64,000 nucleotides of DNA from Lactarius indigo. Taxonomy: Eukaryota; Basidiomycota; Agaricomycetes; Russulales; Russulaceae. The stretch covers positions 2,356,001 to 2,420,000 of the forward strand of contig JAFKAC010000004.1 of NCBI GenBank assembly GCA_025766275.1, in the 5' to 3' direction. The notes below the pieces were generated by a model that was not told where the DNA came from, made no database searches, and saw nothing but the letters and a program-made list of their open reading frames with translations. Positions 11,032 through 22,760 of this stretch are shown here, in pieces. Position 1 is the first letter of the stretch. Every line of letters starts with the position of its first letter. Position numbers and translations under genes: made by a program.

Positions 11032-12483
11032 GGGGGCTCCTTGAACCACAACCACCACCATGGGCAGATTTTCCCATGGCATAAGCTGGGGCAAGGGTGA
11101 ATGTGTCTGCGTTCTTGGTCACCAACAGCCCCCAACAACAATAATAACAACAGCCTTACCAGTAGTGACCTAACTCAACCCCCCCGTCCAAATGCATTGA
11201 CCCTCCTAATGATGTGTGATATGAGGCCATGACCAAGTAATAGACCCCCAAATCCAAACAGTCACACCATGTCCCCTTGCCCCCTGACTGAACAACCACA
11301 ACAAATCCTGAAAATAACATGTGATACAATCTAACCCCAGAACATGCAAACTAATTAGACATGGTAATCTACTTACAACTGCAGCACTGACCCAACCAAA
11401 ACCCAAGCAAAGAAGACGACAACACGAAAATCTCAGCCAACTCCCCCCACCCAACAACGCCAACTCCCACTGTTATGGACTGGACTTGTTTTCAACTTTA
11501 CCTTAATTTCTTACTTACACTTGCGTTCGCAGGAAAGTCTTTCCTTTCTTGGCTTTCCCTTTTTCGGACTTGCTGCGCACTAGGAGCCTTAAGATTCTCT
11601 CCTAGTGCAAAGTGAGACAATGAGACACTCATTGTCCTTATAAGTCTTTATTACTACTATACTTGGGCTAAATGCACCCTTTTATGGCAGGTGTCTCACT
11701 TTTGTTAAAACTGAGACATGTCTCACTTGCCTTTTATATCCTTGTTTCTTCTCACACTTACTGCGGATAGCTGTGCACACTTTCTTCTTTTTCCCATGCC
11801 TGCTGCAGATTGCTGTGTTACTTCTCACGCTTGCTGCGGATTGCGCCATTTGCTTGTTCCACACAAACAAACCTTTTTCTATATAAGTCGTGGCCCTAAG
11901 TAGCTTGTATCCTTAGACTCGACTTCTTTACCATTACAGTATACATTGTTTTCCCATTCCCCTGGGGTAACTCTCTGCTGAACCGTCAAACCTCTTGAAC
12001 CCCTGAACTCCTCTCACATCTTCAGTATTGTGTCATACTCTAAGATCCTTGTTAACCACTTAAACCTTGCCACTATCGGCTGAACCCTCGCTCATTGACA
12101 TAGAAAGACCAGACTTGCTCACGCCGAGCTGAACGTTCCTACTGTAACGTTACACCAACCCACACCACCCGAAACCCTGAACCCCACCCATGTTAAGAAA
12201 TACAGTGCAACCTACCCCCGAGCTAAGCTCCCACTCCCTCCCCATTACCTCATTAACTTACTCCCCCCAAAGGCTAGCCCGAGAACCCTGACACCAAATG
12301 CTGCTGCAACACAACTAACCAACTGTTGACTGCAGCACAGACCCACCCTGAAATGACAGGGGCTCTCTAGGATGTGGTGCCCTCCCTGGCATGAACACAA
12401 CACTGAACCGCCCTAGCCCCTGGTGCTGCACAACACCCAACCCCCCCAAGTAACAATTTAAACCAAGCCTCCAACCACCCAGC
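11032..12483 (+). other. LINE 5' region (C-rich), interrupted by LTR F
   Basis: Outside LTR F the strand is strongly C-rich with AACAA-type repeats and no long frame. It is interpreted as the 5' untranslated/promoter part of the LINE. Short open stretches here are compositional by-products. Confidence 0.5.
11471..12154 (+). mobile_element. Solo LTR F; TSD CCCAC/CCAAC (one mismatch)
   Basis: 684 bp from TGTTATGGAC to AACGTTACA, with near-matching flanks CCCAC (11466-11470) and CCAAC (12155-12159). A TATATAAG box is near 11880. Three degenerate repeats around CTGCGGAT or CTGCAGAT (about 11748-11780, 11796-11820 and 11821-11847) lie upstream of the TATA box like promoter repeats. It has more CpG than the family A LTRs, suggesting a younger or less mutated insertion. 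The end is ambiguous by a few bases. Confidence 0.7.
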
Positions 12484-14690
12484 ATCCATACCAGATGAAC
12501 GCTACCGCCCCACCCACATCCCAGCCCCACACTGACCCCCCAGTGACTGCCAACCAAGCAGACCCCCCACAATCACCACCAGGTCTACCACCGCTGCCAG
12601 AATAGCGGTATCCAGTGGCCCTGCAGCCACCACAGCAGAAGCCCGCAAAAGCCAAAAAAGCGGACAAGTGAGCACAAACCCCAACCAACCCCCCCTTATG
12701 AGGATCTGACACCCCCCCAGCCCTAGTGGATGAAGCAGAGCAGACGGCATCAGTGCCTGCAGCACTCCTGCCCCCCCAGTCCCCACCATTGCAACCCTGT
12801 CGGTCCCAGCAGAGGCCATCAGACAGGAGCCCTGGAACTCCCCCGCAAACCCCCCATATCCCCCCTCAGAGCCTGGCAACACCCCCCCTTCGCCATGCCA
12901 GTATTCCAAAACAAAGGTACCCCAACCCCTCCAGCCACCCCCTCCAGGGGCTACCCTCCCACCATCCCCAACATGCCCCAGCAAACAGAAACCACCCTAG
13001 ACATAAGCATGGACTCTGAAACAGTAAGCCACACACCCCCCCACTCTTTCTTTCCCTAACAAACCCCCCCCAGCCTGAGGTCTTGGGTGCAGTGCCAAAC
13101 CCCCTCTCCTTATGTGCCTGCCTTGAAGCGGCTGCTGGGAGACAACCATCCCTATCAGGCAAGCCCCCCCCCAGAAATCTGATTGACAAATACACGAAGA
13201 GCCCTGACTCCAGTATGCCACTCATCCACACCACAGGCCCCATGGCAGCCCTTGAACACATCAACCTTGACCTAATCACAATCTGGGAACAAGCAGAAGG
13301 TGAAAAGCTCCTTGCCCACCCCTTTGATAATGAAGCCAGATTCCCTGACCTCCATGAAAACATCAAAAACAGGATCTTCAGAGCAATCACAGAGATCACT
13401 GGCTCCCAAATCATTGGCGTCTCTGCCCCTAAACCAAATGAAGAGGCCATCAGGAGAGACCGCACTCCGACAACCTTCCTGATCTATAACCTCACCCCTG
13501 AACAGCAAGAACTTCTACTCCAACACAGAGTCTGGTCCTCACAAGCTATCACCTTCCACATCACCAACCTCTGCCTGCCCTGCCCTGGATTCGTCTTCTC
13601 AATCAAAGGTTTCTCCACCCTCATAGACACTGGAGTCTGGTGTTACGCCCTAGCAGGGGCATGGGTTCTGGAGGTTCTAAATCACACAAGTATCAAGCAA
13701 AGACGTCTGTTGTCTTATTGCTATGAAATACAAGTGGTCCAAGTGTGGCACAAGGTGCAGCACTACTCTGTAATGTAGGACTCCTCGTCTGAAGTGTCTA
13801 ACACTTCTCTACACTTGATCTTGCTAGTGCACAGAGTATAACAGGTGTGACGCGTTGATATAGTTCAACTGCAAAGACTTTGGAGTGTCCTGGTTAAGGA
13901 CTGAGATAGGGGATGCACAAGAAGAGGAGAATAGAGCGAGGTCACACCAAAGTACAAAGGCAAGGTTGCTAGATTGCAAACAAAGCCAAGTCTGGCTTCT
14001 TACGATCTATGGTACAGGTTTATATAGGACGAGGTTCCAAACAACATGAACACAAGTCCACACAATATCAAAGAGACCAAACAGAACAAGGAGATATTTG
14101 GATCAAAGGAAACAGCGCCACTGGCAGTAGTAGCTCCTTTGGTAACAAGGTATAGTACAAAAGGGGAAAAGCAAGGTAGAAACATACTGTAACTGAGGTC
14201 CGAAGTGTCGGATCATAACATCTAGGAGATTGTTGAACGAGTGTGGTCCGACAATGAAATGTGCACATTCATCTCCGAACTGATAAACCCCTTACCAGAT
14301 GATGTAAGACAAGAAACTTACCTATCCATCCAAGACTTCCTTAGCTCCCTACACATTCTCTGCCTCAACGTCAGAGACACTGGCAACACCTTGATGCCCT
14401 GTTTCAACGTGTACAGAATAGGCAGATACATCCAGAACGATGACGTCTGGATCGGACTTAGAAACTACCTAGTCTCCCACACTTATGGCTCCCCCATGCA
14501 TGGCTTGGGCTTCATAGACCCAAGACCCTACCACTGTGGCATATGCCATGGCATTGACCACCCTCACAGACTTTGCCCTTTCCCAACCATCAAAGGCTGG
14601 AATGGCCCCAAGAGACACCGTGAACAACATGGAACATGCAGGAAGGGAGATAGATTCAGAGGCCAAAATGGCCAACCACTTAGATTTTAA
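12484..14690 (+). pseudogene. LINE ORF1, gag-like protein with C-terminal zinc knuckle
   Basis: LINE ORF1 proteins bind the element RNA. The N-terminal part (12484 to about 13060) is Pro/Gln-rich and disrupted. A well-kept region from about 13083 has NPLSLCACLEAAAGRQPSLS, DLITIWEQAEGEK and TFLIYNLTPEQQELLLQ. At 13640 solo LTR D2 interrupts, and the frame resumes after 14225 with VERVWSDNEMCTFISELINP and NDDVWIGLRNYL. It ends with a Cys/His cluster CGICHGIDHPHRLCPFP and a basic Arg/Gly tail to the stop at 14688-14690. The restriction-like or RRM folds of other clades are not evident to me, so the call rests on position, the zinc knuckle and the following ORF2. Confidence 0.75.
13641..14220 (-). 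mobile_element. Solo LTR D2 (family D), TSD TCTGG/TCTAG
   Basis: 580 bp, TGTTACGCCC to GATCATAACA, near-identical to D1. Flanks are TCTGG (13636-13640) and TCTAG (14221-14225), one G-to-A difference. It is inserted in LINE ORF1. The TATATAAA-type box reads on the minus strand near 14025. Confidence 0.88.
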
Positions 14691-15008
14691 AAAACTAGAT
14701 ACCACATAGAGACCACCCCAGTCCACCTGTGTGACACATAGACGAATCTGCCTGTCCCCCCTACAACCAATAGTAGGAATCAGCGAGGGACCACTACTTA
14801 AGTAGCAAGGAAATAGATTTTTTTCTCTCTACCAAAAATGCCCCTCTCCACTCCCTTCCATCACCCTCTGCCTACTGCCAACCTACCTCAGGGTAGCATG
14901 GCACAAAACCTGAGCAGGAGACACACATGCACCCACCTGCACCGCCATGCTGATAACAATCATCCTGTGCCCCATACTGCCCAGAACACACTTAAGTGAA
15001 AAGCCAAT
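14691..15008 (+). other. ORF1-ORF2 spacer of the LINE
   Basis: About 300 bases with no conserved frame. It is C-rich like the rest of the LINE, with a short T run at 14818-14824. ORF2 similarity starts at about 15009 (INIASLNLNRF), so ORF2 may begin without a recognisable ATG or use the ATG at 15060. Confidence 0.45.
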
Positions 15009-15902
15009 ATTAATATAGCCTCCCTAAATCTTAACAGATTTGCAGTGCCAGCTAACAACATGAGCGGCATCGAAAAGTGGTCAATGATTAATAAGACACT
15101 TAATACCTACAATATAGCAATCCTTGTGGTACAAGAAACACACATGGATGCAGAACTACTACAACATGTCAGGGCCTGCTATGGCCACAAAATGGAGATC
15201 TTCCTGTCCCCCCACCCAGAAACTCCCCATGCATCTGCAGGTGTGGCCTTTATCATCAACAAAACGCTGATCCAACCAAGAAAATGCACGGTAAGCAAAT
15301 TGATTGAAGGACGGGCATTAGCCCTCAAGATTGACTGGTTGGAAACTGAATCGACAACACTAATTAATGTCTATGCCCCCAATAATAAAATAGAACACCC
15401 CACCTTCTGGGAACAAGTAGACTCCGCAAGACAGGACTACAGCCTCACCCCCCCCCCCCCCCCCAACTTCCTACTAGGAAACTTTAACCTGGTAGAGGAT
15501 CCGATAGACAGAGCCCTGGCCCACCAGGATGATGCCAATGCAGTTGAAGCACTAAGAGATGTCCAACACAGAAACAAACTAGAAGATACCTGGAGACACC
15601 ACAACCCCACGGAAAGGCACTTCACCTACAGAGCTAACATCAATGGTCGACAGATACACTCCCTTATCGACAGAATATACATGGCAAGACGAACGACCAA
15701 ACTCACCTATGAATGGAAAATAGCCCCTACACCAGTGCCAACGGACCACTGGATCACAATGCTGAAGTACACGCCTACAGAAGCCCCAGTAATCGGTCAT
15801 GGACAATGGTCATTGAAAAACCACATGCTGAACAACAAGAAGTCCCTAGCTGAGATAGAAAAAAAGGGTAAGAGACTGGAAGACAAGCTGTTAGAACTGT
15901 GA
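15009..15902 (+). pseudogene. LINE ORF2, apurinic-type endonuclease domain
   Basis: Exonuclease-endonuclease-phosphatase fold that nicks target DNA to prime reverse transcription. Motifs in order are ASLNLNRF (Asn-containing motif I), ILVVQETHMD (catalytic Glu), ASAGVAFIINK, LINVYAPNN, NFLLGNFNLVEDPIDR (normally GDFN; here GNFN, an Asp-to-Asn change), HSLIDRIYMARR and PTDHWITMLKY (terminal D-H, normally S-D-H). A 17-base C run (15448-15464) encodes Pro and may be expanded. The domain is followed by a linker helix ending at the TGA at 15900-15902, after which the same ORF continues in another frame. Confidence 0.82.
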
Positions 15903-18007
15903 AGAAACAACCCACTGAGAAGCGAAAGAAACCCCCAGCTCCTTTGGAAAATGTTTAAGATGGAGATATGTGACATCCTAAAAAAGAAGCACAGGACATT
16001 GCAGGATAAGCGCAGCACAATGAGGAAAAACCTAAAAAAGGACATACGGAGCCTTGTGAACAACCTGGAGATGGATATGGGTGACCCCCTGAGAGCAAAC
16101 AAAGCCTTCCTTGCAAGCAAACTAGCCCACTTGGAAAAACTGGATGCCACTGGCAGCAAGAAATTCTATAAGGCCATGTCCGCGAACCACAGGGAAAAAC
16201 TGGGAGGAATATGGTCAGCCCAATGTAAAAAGAAAAAACTGAGAGACTACATACACCACCTCAAGATACCTGGCTCAAACCCCCCACAGTTTGAACGAAA
16301 CACCAAACAAATGGCAAAGTTAGCCCGGGACTACCATGAGAACCTACAGGAACAGGGTATCGACCCCTAGCAAGATGCCATGGAATACAACGAGGAACTA
16401 GCAGAGACTCTCCGTGAAATCCCACAAAGCCAGAAACTCCCCAACTCCCTGGAAAGTGATGAACACTGGAAGATAACCCCAGGCTTAGTCGAAAAAGTGC
16501 TTCACCTATCAAAGAATGGCTCAGCCCCTGGAATGGACAGATGCACCTATGAACTATGGAAAACCCTGAAAGAGCTGAATGATAATGCCACACAAACAGG
16601 AGCCCATGGCTTTGACATAATCAATGTACTCACAATCGTCTTTCAAGACATCCAGGAGCACGGTGTTGATGAAAAGTCAGGCTTCTCCCTGGGTTGGATG
16701 TGCCCAATCTTTAAAAAGAAAGATCCATCGGAAATAGGCAACTACCGCCCAATAACACTACTCAACACAGACTATAAGCTCCAAGGTGATGGCCCTCCAA
16801 TTAATGGAATCCATACATACCCTAGTGCACCTGGACCAAGTGGGTTTCATCCCAAAACACTCCATCTTTGACCACATTAGACTGGCAAAAGTGATCATCA
16901 ATTACGTGGAGGTAATGGAAGAAAATGGAAGAAAACGGAGCGATCATAGCCCTGGACCAGGAAAAAGCATATGACAAAATCCACCACAACTACCTGTGGA
17001 AGACGCTGGCAACCTTCAACCTGCCGGAAAAGTTTATAAGTACAATTAAATCCCTATACCACCATGCAGAAACGCAGGTAGCCATCAACAGTGTCTTCAG
17101 TGCACCATTCCAAGTAACAAGAGGAGTCAGACAAGGGGACCCCCTATCCTGTGCTCTCTTTGACCTTGCAATAGAACCCCTCGCATGCACACTCCGGAAC
17201 ATGGACCAACTGGAGGGCATCCAAATCCCTGGGATAACAAATAAATTAATTGTCACCTTCTTTGCAGATGACATGAACCTCTTCCTAAGTGTGAGAGACA
17301 AATTTGATGTGGCCAAACAAATCCTAGATAAATGGTGCAACGTAGCTGGTGCAAAGTTCAACATAGAAAAAACCGAAATCATACCTATTGGGACCGAGAA
17401 TCACAGACAAAATGTTGTGATGACCAGAAAACTCAACAGAGAGGATGCAGCCCCCCTCAAAGGAAATATAAGGATAGCCAAAGATGGTGATGTGGTGTGC
17501 ATCCTGGGAGCCTGGCTGGGCAACCACGCAGATGTGGCAGTACCCTGGGAACCAGTCCTAGATAAAACTAAAAGGCAGATCGACATTTGGGAGGAGATGC
17601 GCCCAACACTGTACAGGAAAAGATTAATAGTGCAAGCCATAATCAGTGGACACACTCAATTCTTAACAAAAGCCCAGGGCATGCCAAAATCCATAGAAAT
17701 GGTGTTTACCAAGATGTTGCAGAACTTCATCTGGGGAGAGGACACACCACCATGCATAGCAATGGAGGTCCTTCATGGCCCCCTCAAAGAAGGGGGACTA
17801 AACCTGCTGGACGTTAAAGCCAGGAACGAAGCCATAGAGATAGGATGGCTAAAGTCGTACCTAAACTTTTCTTTCTCCCACCCCACATGGGCAACTGTCA
17901 CTGACCTAATGATAAGCACAGCGGCACCACCAGGACTCTCCCCCCTCACTCTAGTGAACTGTTATATCCAGAACTGGCCCCCCCCTACTAGGGGCCAAAG
18001 GGTGGCC
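15903..18007 (+). pseudogene. LINE ORF2, linker and reverse transcriptase domain
   Basis: After a helical linker (15951-16370) the RT reads LHLSKNGSAPGMDRCTYE, GWMCPIFKKKD, NYRPITLLNTDYKL and DQVGFIPKHSIFDHIR. It continues with ALDQEKAYDKIHHNYLW (motif A Asp), TRGVRQGDPLSCALFDLAIE (motif B), TFFADDMNLFL (motif C catalytic FADD at 17261-17272) and FNIEKTEII (motif D). Two frame breaks are visible: one near 16785, and one at 16916-16935 where TGGAAGAAAA is tandemly duplicated, a 10-base slippage. A TAG at 16368-16370 also interrupts. The C-terminal part runs into solo LTR C2 at 18008. Confidence 0.88.
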
Positions 18008-18434
18008 TGTTGAAGTGCAGAACTAACAAGCAAGGAGTAAGCTGGAATAGCTAGAAGACAAATTAACTTCAGAGGTGAAGGGAACTCTGAAGTGTAGAGG
18101 CGAAAACAGCAGTCCTTATATACAGGACGCTTAGCTAATAATGGTCTGTGCGCACTGGTGACCCAAACACAATACAGGTGGTCTGTGCGCCAGAGGGAGA
18201 AACGCCATTGGATGGCAGAGAACAATAGCTGCCTAAAGCAGACAATACCAGTATCTTAACTATAGAAAGAACAATAAGAACCATATATGGATCTAACAAT
18301 AAAGATAAACAAAAGCGGTCCGTATGAGTCCGGAGTGTCCATAAGTCCATAAGGGACAGATACCATATATAGTATGTGGGCTGACTCAATCAGATTTCCA
18401 CGAGACATGTGACTTTAACAGTCACGTCTCAACA
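18008..18434 (-). mobile_element. Solo LTR C2 (family C, minus orientation), TSD TGGCC
   Basis: 427 bp, TGTTGAAGTG to ACGTCTCAACA, with perfect TGGCC flanks (18003-18007 and 18435-18439). Compared with C1 it carries a single uninterrupted leader segment (CTCTGAAGT joined directly to TAATTTGTCTTCTAG). It therefore lacks both intron-like intervals present in C1 and is correspondingly about 120 bp shorter. Confidence 0.92.
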
Positions 18435-20949
18435 TGGCCATGTTGGGCCACAACACAATGAGGATGCTGAAAGTCGCAAAGAAATACGGTGCTTGCCTGG
18501 GGGCAATCCAGCTATCATCGACCCTACATGCAAGCCTTCCTGCATAGTACCACCTTAAGTCTAAACCAAGAACCCTTAACAACCATCAATCTAAGTGTCT
18601 GATAAAAAACCATAATGTCAAAAGTGTAACAGACCTTATCAAGACCTCAGCATGACTCCACCCCTGCAACTCAGCACTCCCCCACATATCCAAGCTGCAC
18701 TGCAGCTGTGAAGACTGCATACTGGACAGGGTCAGCGGCTGCCAAAACCCACACAAATGCATGGTGGAAGCACTTACCTGCATCCACAACATCATTCCCA
18801 AACTCAATCCCCTTAACCCAGGTGACCCACACGACAACCTCTCCCTCACCCAGTGCTGGAAAAGGCAAAACACACAAGCTAAGGAGAAAAATGAAGAAAT
18901 ACTCTTTGACCTGTCGATTATGTGCAAAGATGACCTCACTGAGTGCTTTAGGATATTTACCAACCTGGAGTGAATTGCCCCAATACCAGCACACAGACTC
19001 TATGCGGTAGGCCTAAACCCGCGCCACCAAAAAGTCACGATCTACATGGATGGGGCATGCCTCAACAATGGCAAAGCAAATGCGAGATGCAGGAGCGGAA
19101 TATGGATCAATCAGGAGGATGCATGGAATGAAGCAATAAGAATTCCAGGGCCCAAGCAGTCAAACCAAGTTGGCAAAATAGCAGCAGTAATTGTGGCAAT
19201 TGAGAAGATACCTAACTTCTGGCCAATTCTAATAAAAACTGACTCAAAATATGTTATAGACAGACTCACAACCAACCTCAGCAAATGGGAAGATGCTGGA
19301 TGGATAGGAATCAGTAACGCAGACCTATTCAAGAGAGCGGCCTATCTCCTGAAGAAGTGAACCACCATGACATCCTTCCAATGGGTCAAGGGACACAATG
19401 GCATCCTAGGAAACAAAGAAAGTGACAAGTTAGCAAAGAGGGGGGCCGAGAAAGACACACCAGATGATCTACCCCTCAATATCCCAGCAGACTTCGACCT
19501 CCAAGGAGTGAAACTGGCATCACTATCACAGTCCACTGCCTATAGAGGCATACATAACCTCTGCCCCCCCACCCATGCCCCACAACCACAAGGAACCTCA
19601 ACCTTGCAAAAGAAGCAATAGCATGCTTTAACAAAGTACTGGAGACAACTGGGACAGTCTGGATGAATATCAGAAAAAGAGCAATCAGACCAAAAATACA
19701 ACAGTTCCTATTCAAAATGATGCATGGAACCTTCAGAATAGGCAATTTCTGGGAAAACATACCAGAGAATGAGCACAGGAAGTGGTGTGCTGAATGCCAC
19801 AAGATGGAGACAATGGAACACATACTGATAAACTGCCCCTCCGCACCAGTAAAGCTCATATGGGAAATGGCACGAGTAACCTGGCCACATTCCCAAGACA
19901 GCTGGCCACAGATGGACCACGGAATGATACTAGGATGTGGATCCCTTGCCATGGCTCCACCAGAAAATCAGACCCATCAAGACCAAGGAAGACAAAGCAG
20001 ACCAAACCTCTCTGGCCCAAAATGGCTACTCCATATCCTAATTTCCAAATCCATGTATCTGATCTGGGTCCTGAGGTGTGAACGATCAATTCAACAAAAA
20101 ACCCACTTGGTGCAGGAGATCAAGAACTGATGGATATGGGTAATCAACAAAAGACTCACCAACAACAAAATAACCACAACAAAAATCAAAAGATGTGGTG
20201 CCATGATGCAGTTGGTGTTGATAAGTGACCCTTGCGCACTTAGCAGCTCGAACAGACTGGACTTGCAGCATGGACTGCTTTAGATTAGATTAATTGGACT
20301 TGTAGATTACTTACATTTGATCTGTACAATCTAGCACTTATCATTGCGTCATCTATGACATCACTGTACAATGACATCATGTAGAACACTCTGGACTCCT
20401 CATTGTACTTTCATCTTTGTTCTCTTTACAGCATTATCTTTATTGAGATGTCACTATGATATTATATAGTTCTGGACTCTTCTTGTTCTCCTTCTCCTTG
20501 TTCTCAGAGCGTCCACTCCTTTGTCCCTTTGTAGAACAATACTGCCTTTGTATTCTGTGACTAGTGTTACTAGTGTTGTACTATTGTCACCCTCTGTAGG
20601 AGTATGAGTAGAGTACCATGTACGCTCCTGGTCCACATCAGTTCTCTCACTGCTGTGTGCCAGGTAAGCTCCTTTCCTTCCAATGTATTATCAGTTCTCT
20701 CACTGCTGTGTGCCAGATTATCATCTTGCTTTACTTGCTTGACACCTCCTGTGCTGCTTCTCAGTCACCCTCTATATCTCACCACAGTACTTTGTCCCAC
20801 TGTGAGTATAGTTCCTATGTGTCTGTTCATCAGTTGGTGGACAGCACATGGAAGGAAGCCCTAAGCCAGGATTGGGAACTACCGCCCAACTGGATGAAAG
20901 ATGGTGAGGTTTTAGTGGGTAGGAGAGCATGTAGCATCTGGCTCTGAGA
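18435..20949 (+). pseudogene. LINE ORF2, RNase H domain and C-terminal Cys-His region
   Basis: After LTR C2 the linker continues to a TGA at 18973. RNase H then reads VTIYMDGACLNNGKANAR (catalytic Asp), GKIAAVIVAIEKIP (Glu), LIKTDSKYVIDRLTTN (Asp) and, after a TGA at 19358, FQWVKGHNGILGNKESDKLA (His/Asp). The domain would remove element RNA during DNA synthesis. Further downstream a C-terminal segment has FKMMHGTFRIGNFW and CAECHKMETMEHILINC (C-X2-C-X8-H-X4-C), the metal-binding motif common at the end of LINE ORF2. It ends, after solo LTR A4, at the stop at 20947-20949. Confidence 0.85.
20216..20832 (+). mobile_element. Solo LTR A4 (family A), TSD GTTGG
   Basis: 617 bp with perfect GTTGG flanks (20211-20215 and 20833-20837), inserted near the end of LINE ORF2. 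The leader duplication is present with a consensus-like donor GTAAGC. The intron-like interval is 20664-20716 (53 bases), ending GTGTGCCAG. Confidence 0.93.
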
Positions 20950-21146
20950 TGATCATGTGCACTGAGTCCCACACTACCCCAACACCATGGGGTGTGCAGA
21001 AAAGCATTTTTCCTCACATCTGGGCTTTGGCCTGGCTACATGTGGGCTAGATAGGGCTGATGGTAAATCTTCTGCTATCTAGCACTTATTCTTGGTAATT
21101 TGTCAAGTAGTTACCAATAATAAAACACTCTCCAAAAAAAAAAAAC
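20950..21146 (+). other. LINE 3' untranslated region and poly(A) tail
   Basis: About 200 bases from the ORF2 stop to the A tract at 21134-21145, including AATAAAAC at 21118-21125. The tail and following 15-bp target duplication mark target-primed reverse transcription of a polyadenylated RNA. Confidence 0.85.
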
Positions 21147-22134
21147 GGAAACAAGACAGGGACATACTGTAACTGAAGTCTGAAGCGTTGGGTGATAACA
21201 ATGTAGTTAGAGTAGCACAATGCCTTGTCTACTCTTAGTCTGAATATCAGCCTCATCATTGACTCCTCTCACTTGCCTGCCAAGTTCCCAACCCTCCCAC
21301 TCTAACTTGAGTAGCACCCATGACCCAAACCGAACAAAGTCATGAACAGTCAGGTTGACCTGTGACAGCAATAGTAAGGTGTAATATGTCACAGACTTGT
21401 AGTGGATCAGTAAACATGTGTATGATAAAATGACTTGACCCTAGTAGTAGTTGTAGTAGGGTTTGCGATACTTATGCAACTTGTTGGACACATAACAGGC
21501 AGCACTTTAAAGCCCATCTCTACTTGTATATAGGATAGTTGTGAAGACCAAGATATGCCATCTTGGTCTTCTTCTATCATCACTATTTGGCTTCTCTCTC
21601 TTCTCACTTTGCTGTGTGCTCTATCCTTTCTCTATTGTTCTGAGACACCTTCAAGTGATTCTCATCCATGTGCCTTTGAGCATCAAATTCTGCTAAGTCC
21701 CAATCACCCTAAACAAGTCCAAGTTGGACTAACACTGTGATGGTGTTACATTAAGACCAATATCCCTACATTGTGGTGATCACTACTAGAGAACAGTGTG
21801 TTGATAAGTGACCCTTGCGCACTTAGTGGCTCACAGACTGGACTTGCAGTATGGACTGCTTTAGATTAGATATACAGGACTTGTAGATATTTGATCTGTA
21901 CAATCTTGGACTTCTTGTATTCTCTTATCTATGATATCACTATACCATGGCATCATATGGACTCCTCTGGAGCTGTCATTGTACTGCACCTTTGTTCTTT
22001 CTTTAGTCCTATCCTTATTGTGATGTCATTATGATATCATCTTAGTCTGGACTTTCTTTGTTCTATGCTCCTTGTTCTCCACCTGTACATTCCTTTTGTC
22101 CACATGTAGAACAATGTCTCTTGTACTCTGTGAC

Positions 22135-22726
22135 TGTAATGCCACTACAGGGGCATTAAGTACAACCTGTACTAAGTCAGTCAATGATGGGAGTTGAAGC
22201 TCAACAGCTTGACTTCAGTAGTGATGGTGCACAAGGACCACAAGGACACAAGTCACTTGGGCCATAGAGGAAGGGCTAAAGCTTGAAGGCTTAATGAGAA
22301 GGCAAAGGGGGGTTTGTTGAGACAAGTATGCACAGAGACAACTCTGTAGATGAGTGTAGTGTTTACACAAGAAGTCTAGTCTACCATACAAGCTAGGTAG
22401 ACTTCAGTTTAAATAGCTGAAGAGGCATGTGTATCCTACAAACAGATAGCATCATAGCCTCAAAAGAGAACTAAGGGATATGCATAAAGGGAACAAGGAG
22501 GGACCATAAGGGAGACAAGGGTGAATCACATGGATCTATGCGTGAGTGGGAATGAAATGGAAACTAGTACATGTCAAGCTTTATCAAAAGAGATCATCAA
22601 TAAGCAGGATGTGTGATAGGAACCAATAAAAGATAATGTCCACATAGTCATACAGGGCTTGTAAAGTATCAGGGAATGGAAGGGTAAGTCGAAGAAAGAA
22701 CAAGTCCAGGTGAAGAAATCGTAACA
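22135..22726 (-). repeat. Gypsy-2 3' LTR
   Basis: 592 bp from TGTAATGCCA to AAATCGTAACA, matching the opposite LTR. Just inside it lies TTACCCCCCATCC on the plus strand, i.e. a purine-rich GGATGGGGGGTAA on the element strand, a good polypurine tract directly upstream of the 3' LTR. Confidence 0.9.
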
Positions 22727-22760
22727 TTACCCCCCATCCAGGCTTGAAGACGCCTTGTCT

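Larger units (their letters stand above)
11032..21146 (+). mobile_element. LINE (non-LTR retrotransposon), Tad/I-like with RNase H; 15-bp TSD and poly(A)
   Basis: A complete-looking LINE flanked by the 15-bp target duplication GGAAACAAGACAGGG (11017-11031 and 21147-21161). It ends in a TAATAAAACACTCTCC signal region and an A tract at 21134-21145. It encodes ORF1 (gag-like) and ORF2 (endonuclease, reverse transcriptase, RNase H, C-terminal Cys-His motif). Four solo LTRs sit inside it: F, D2, C2 and A4. Without them its length is about 7.8 kb. The order EN-RT-RH matches the I and Tad1 groups known from fungi. Frames are interrupted by a few stops and frameshifts, so it is inactive, but it is better preserved than Gypsy-1. 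Confidence 0.9.
10493..21200 (-). mobile_element. Solo LTR D1 (family D), split by the LINE; TSD ATGTA
   Basis: Pieces 10493-11016 and 21147-21200 join to 578 bp, matching the 580-bp D2. Ends are TGTTATGCCC and GGGTGATAACA, flanked by perfect ATGTA (10488-10492 and 21201-21205). The TATATAAG box reads on the minus strand (near 10870), so the LTR is minus-oriented. The LINE inserted into it near its right end. Confidence 0.9.
10279..21752 (+). mobile_element. 5' LTR of Gypsy-G, split by solo LTR D1 (which contains the LINE)
   Basis: Left segment 10279-10492 (from TGTTTCAGTTG) and right segment 21206-21752 (ending GATGGTGTTACA) together make about 761 bp once D1 and one ATGTA duplication are removed. 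A TATATAGG box is near 21519. A 9-bp stem, 5-base loop hairpin (21546-21568, arms GACCAAGAT/ATCTTGGTC) lies at the expected transcript start. The next bases after the LTR, TTAAG, are the same as those following the 5' LTR of Gypsy-2, and Gypsy-G gag begins soon after. The left end is inferred from where Gypsy-1 similarity stops. The target duplication cannot be tested because the 3' LTR is missing. Confidence 0.65.

Noticed and set aside
13272..13508. Minus-strand open stretch opposite LINE ORF1
   Set aside because: Shadow of the conserved plus-strand ORF1 frame.
15448..15464. 17-base C run as a sequencing artefact breaking the endonuclease
   Set aside because: The frame continues through it and it encodes Pro; the length may be inexact but does not itself break the ORF.
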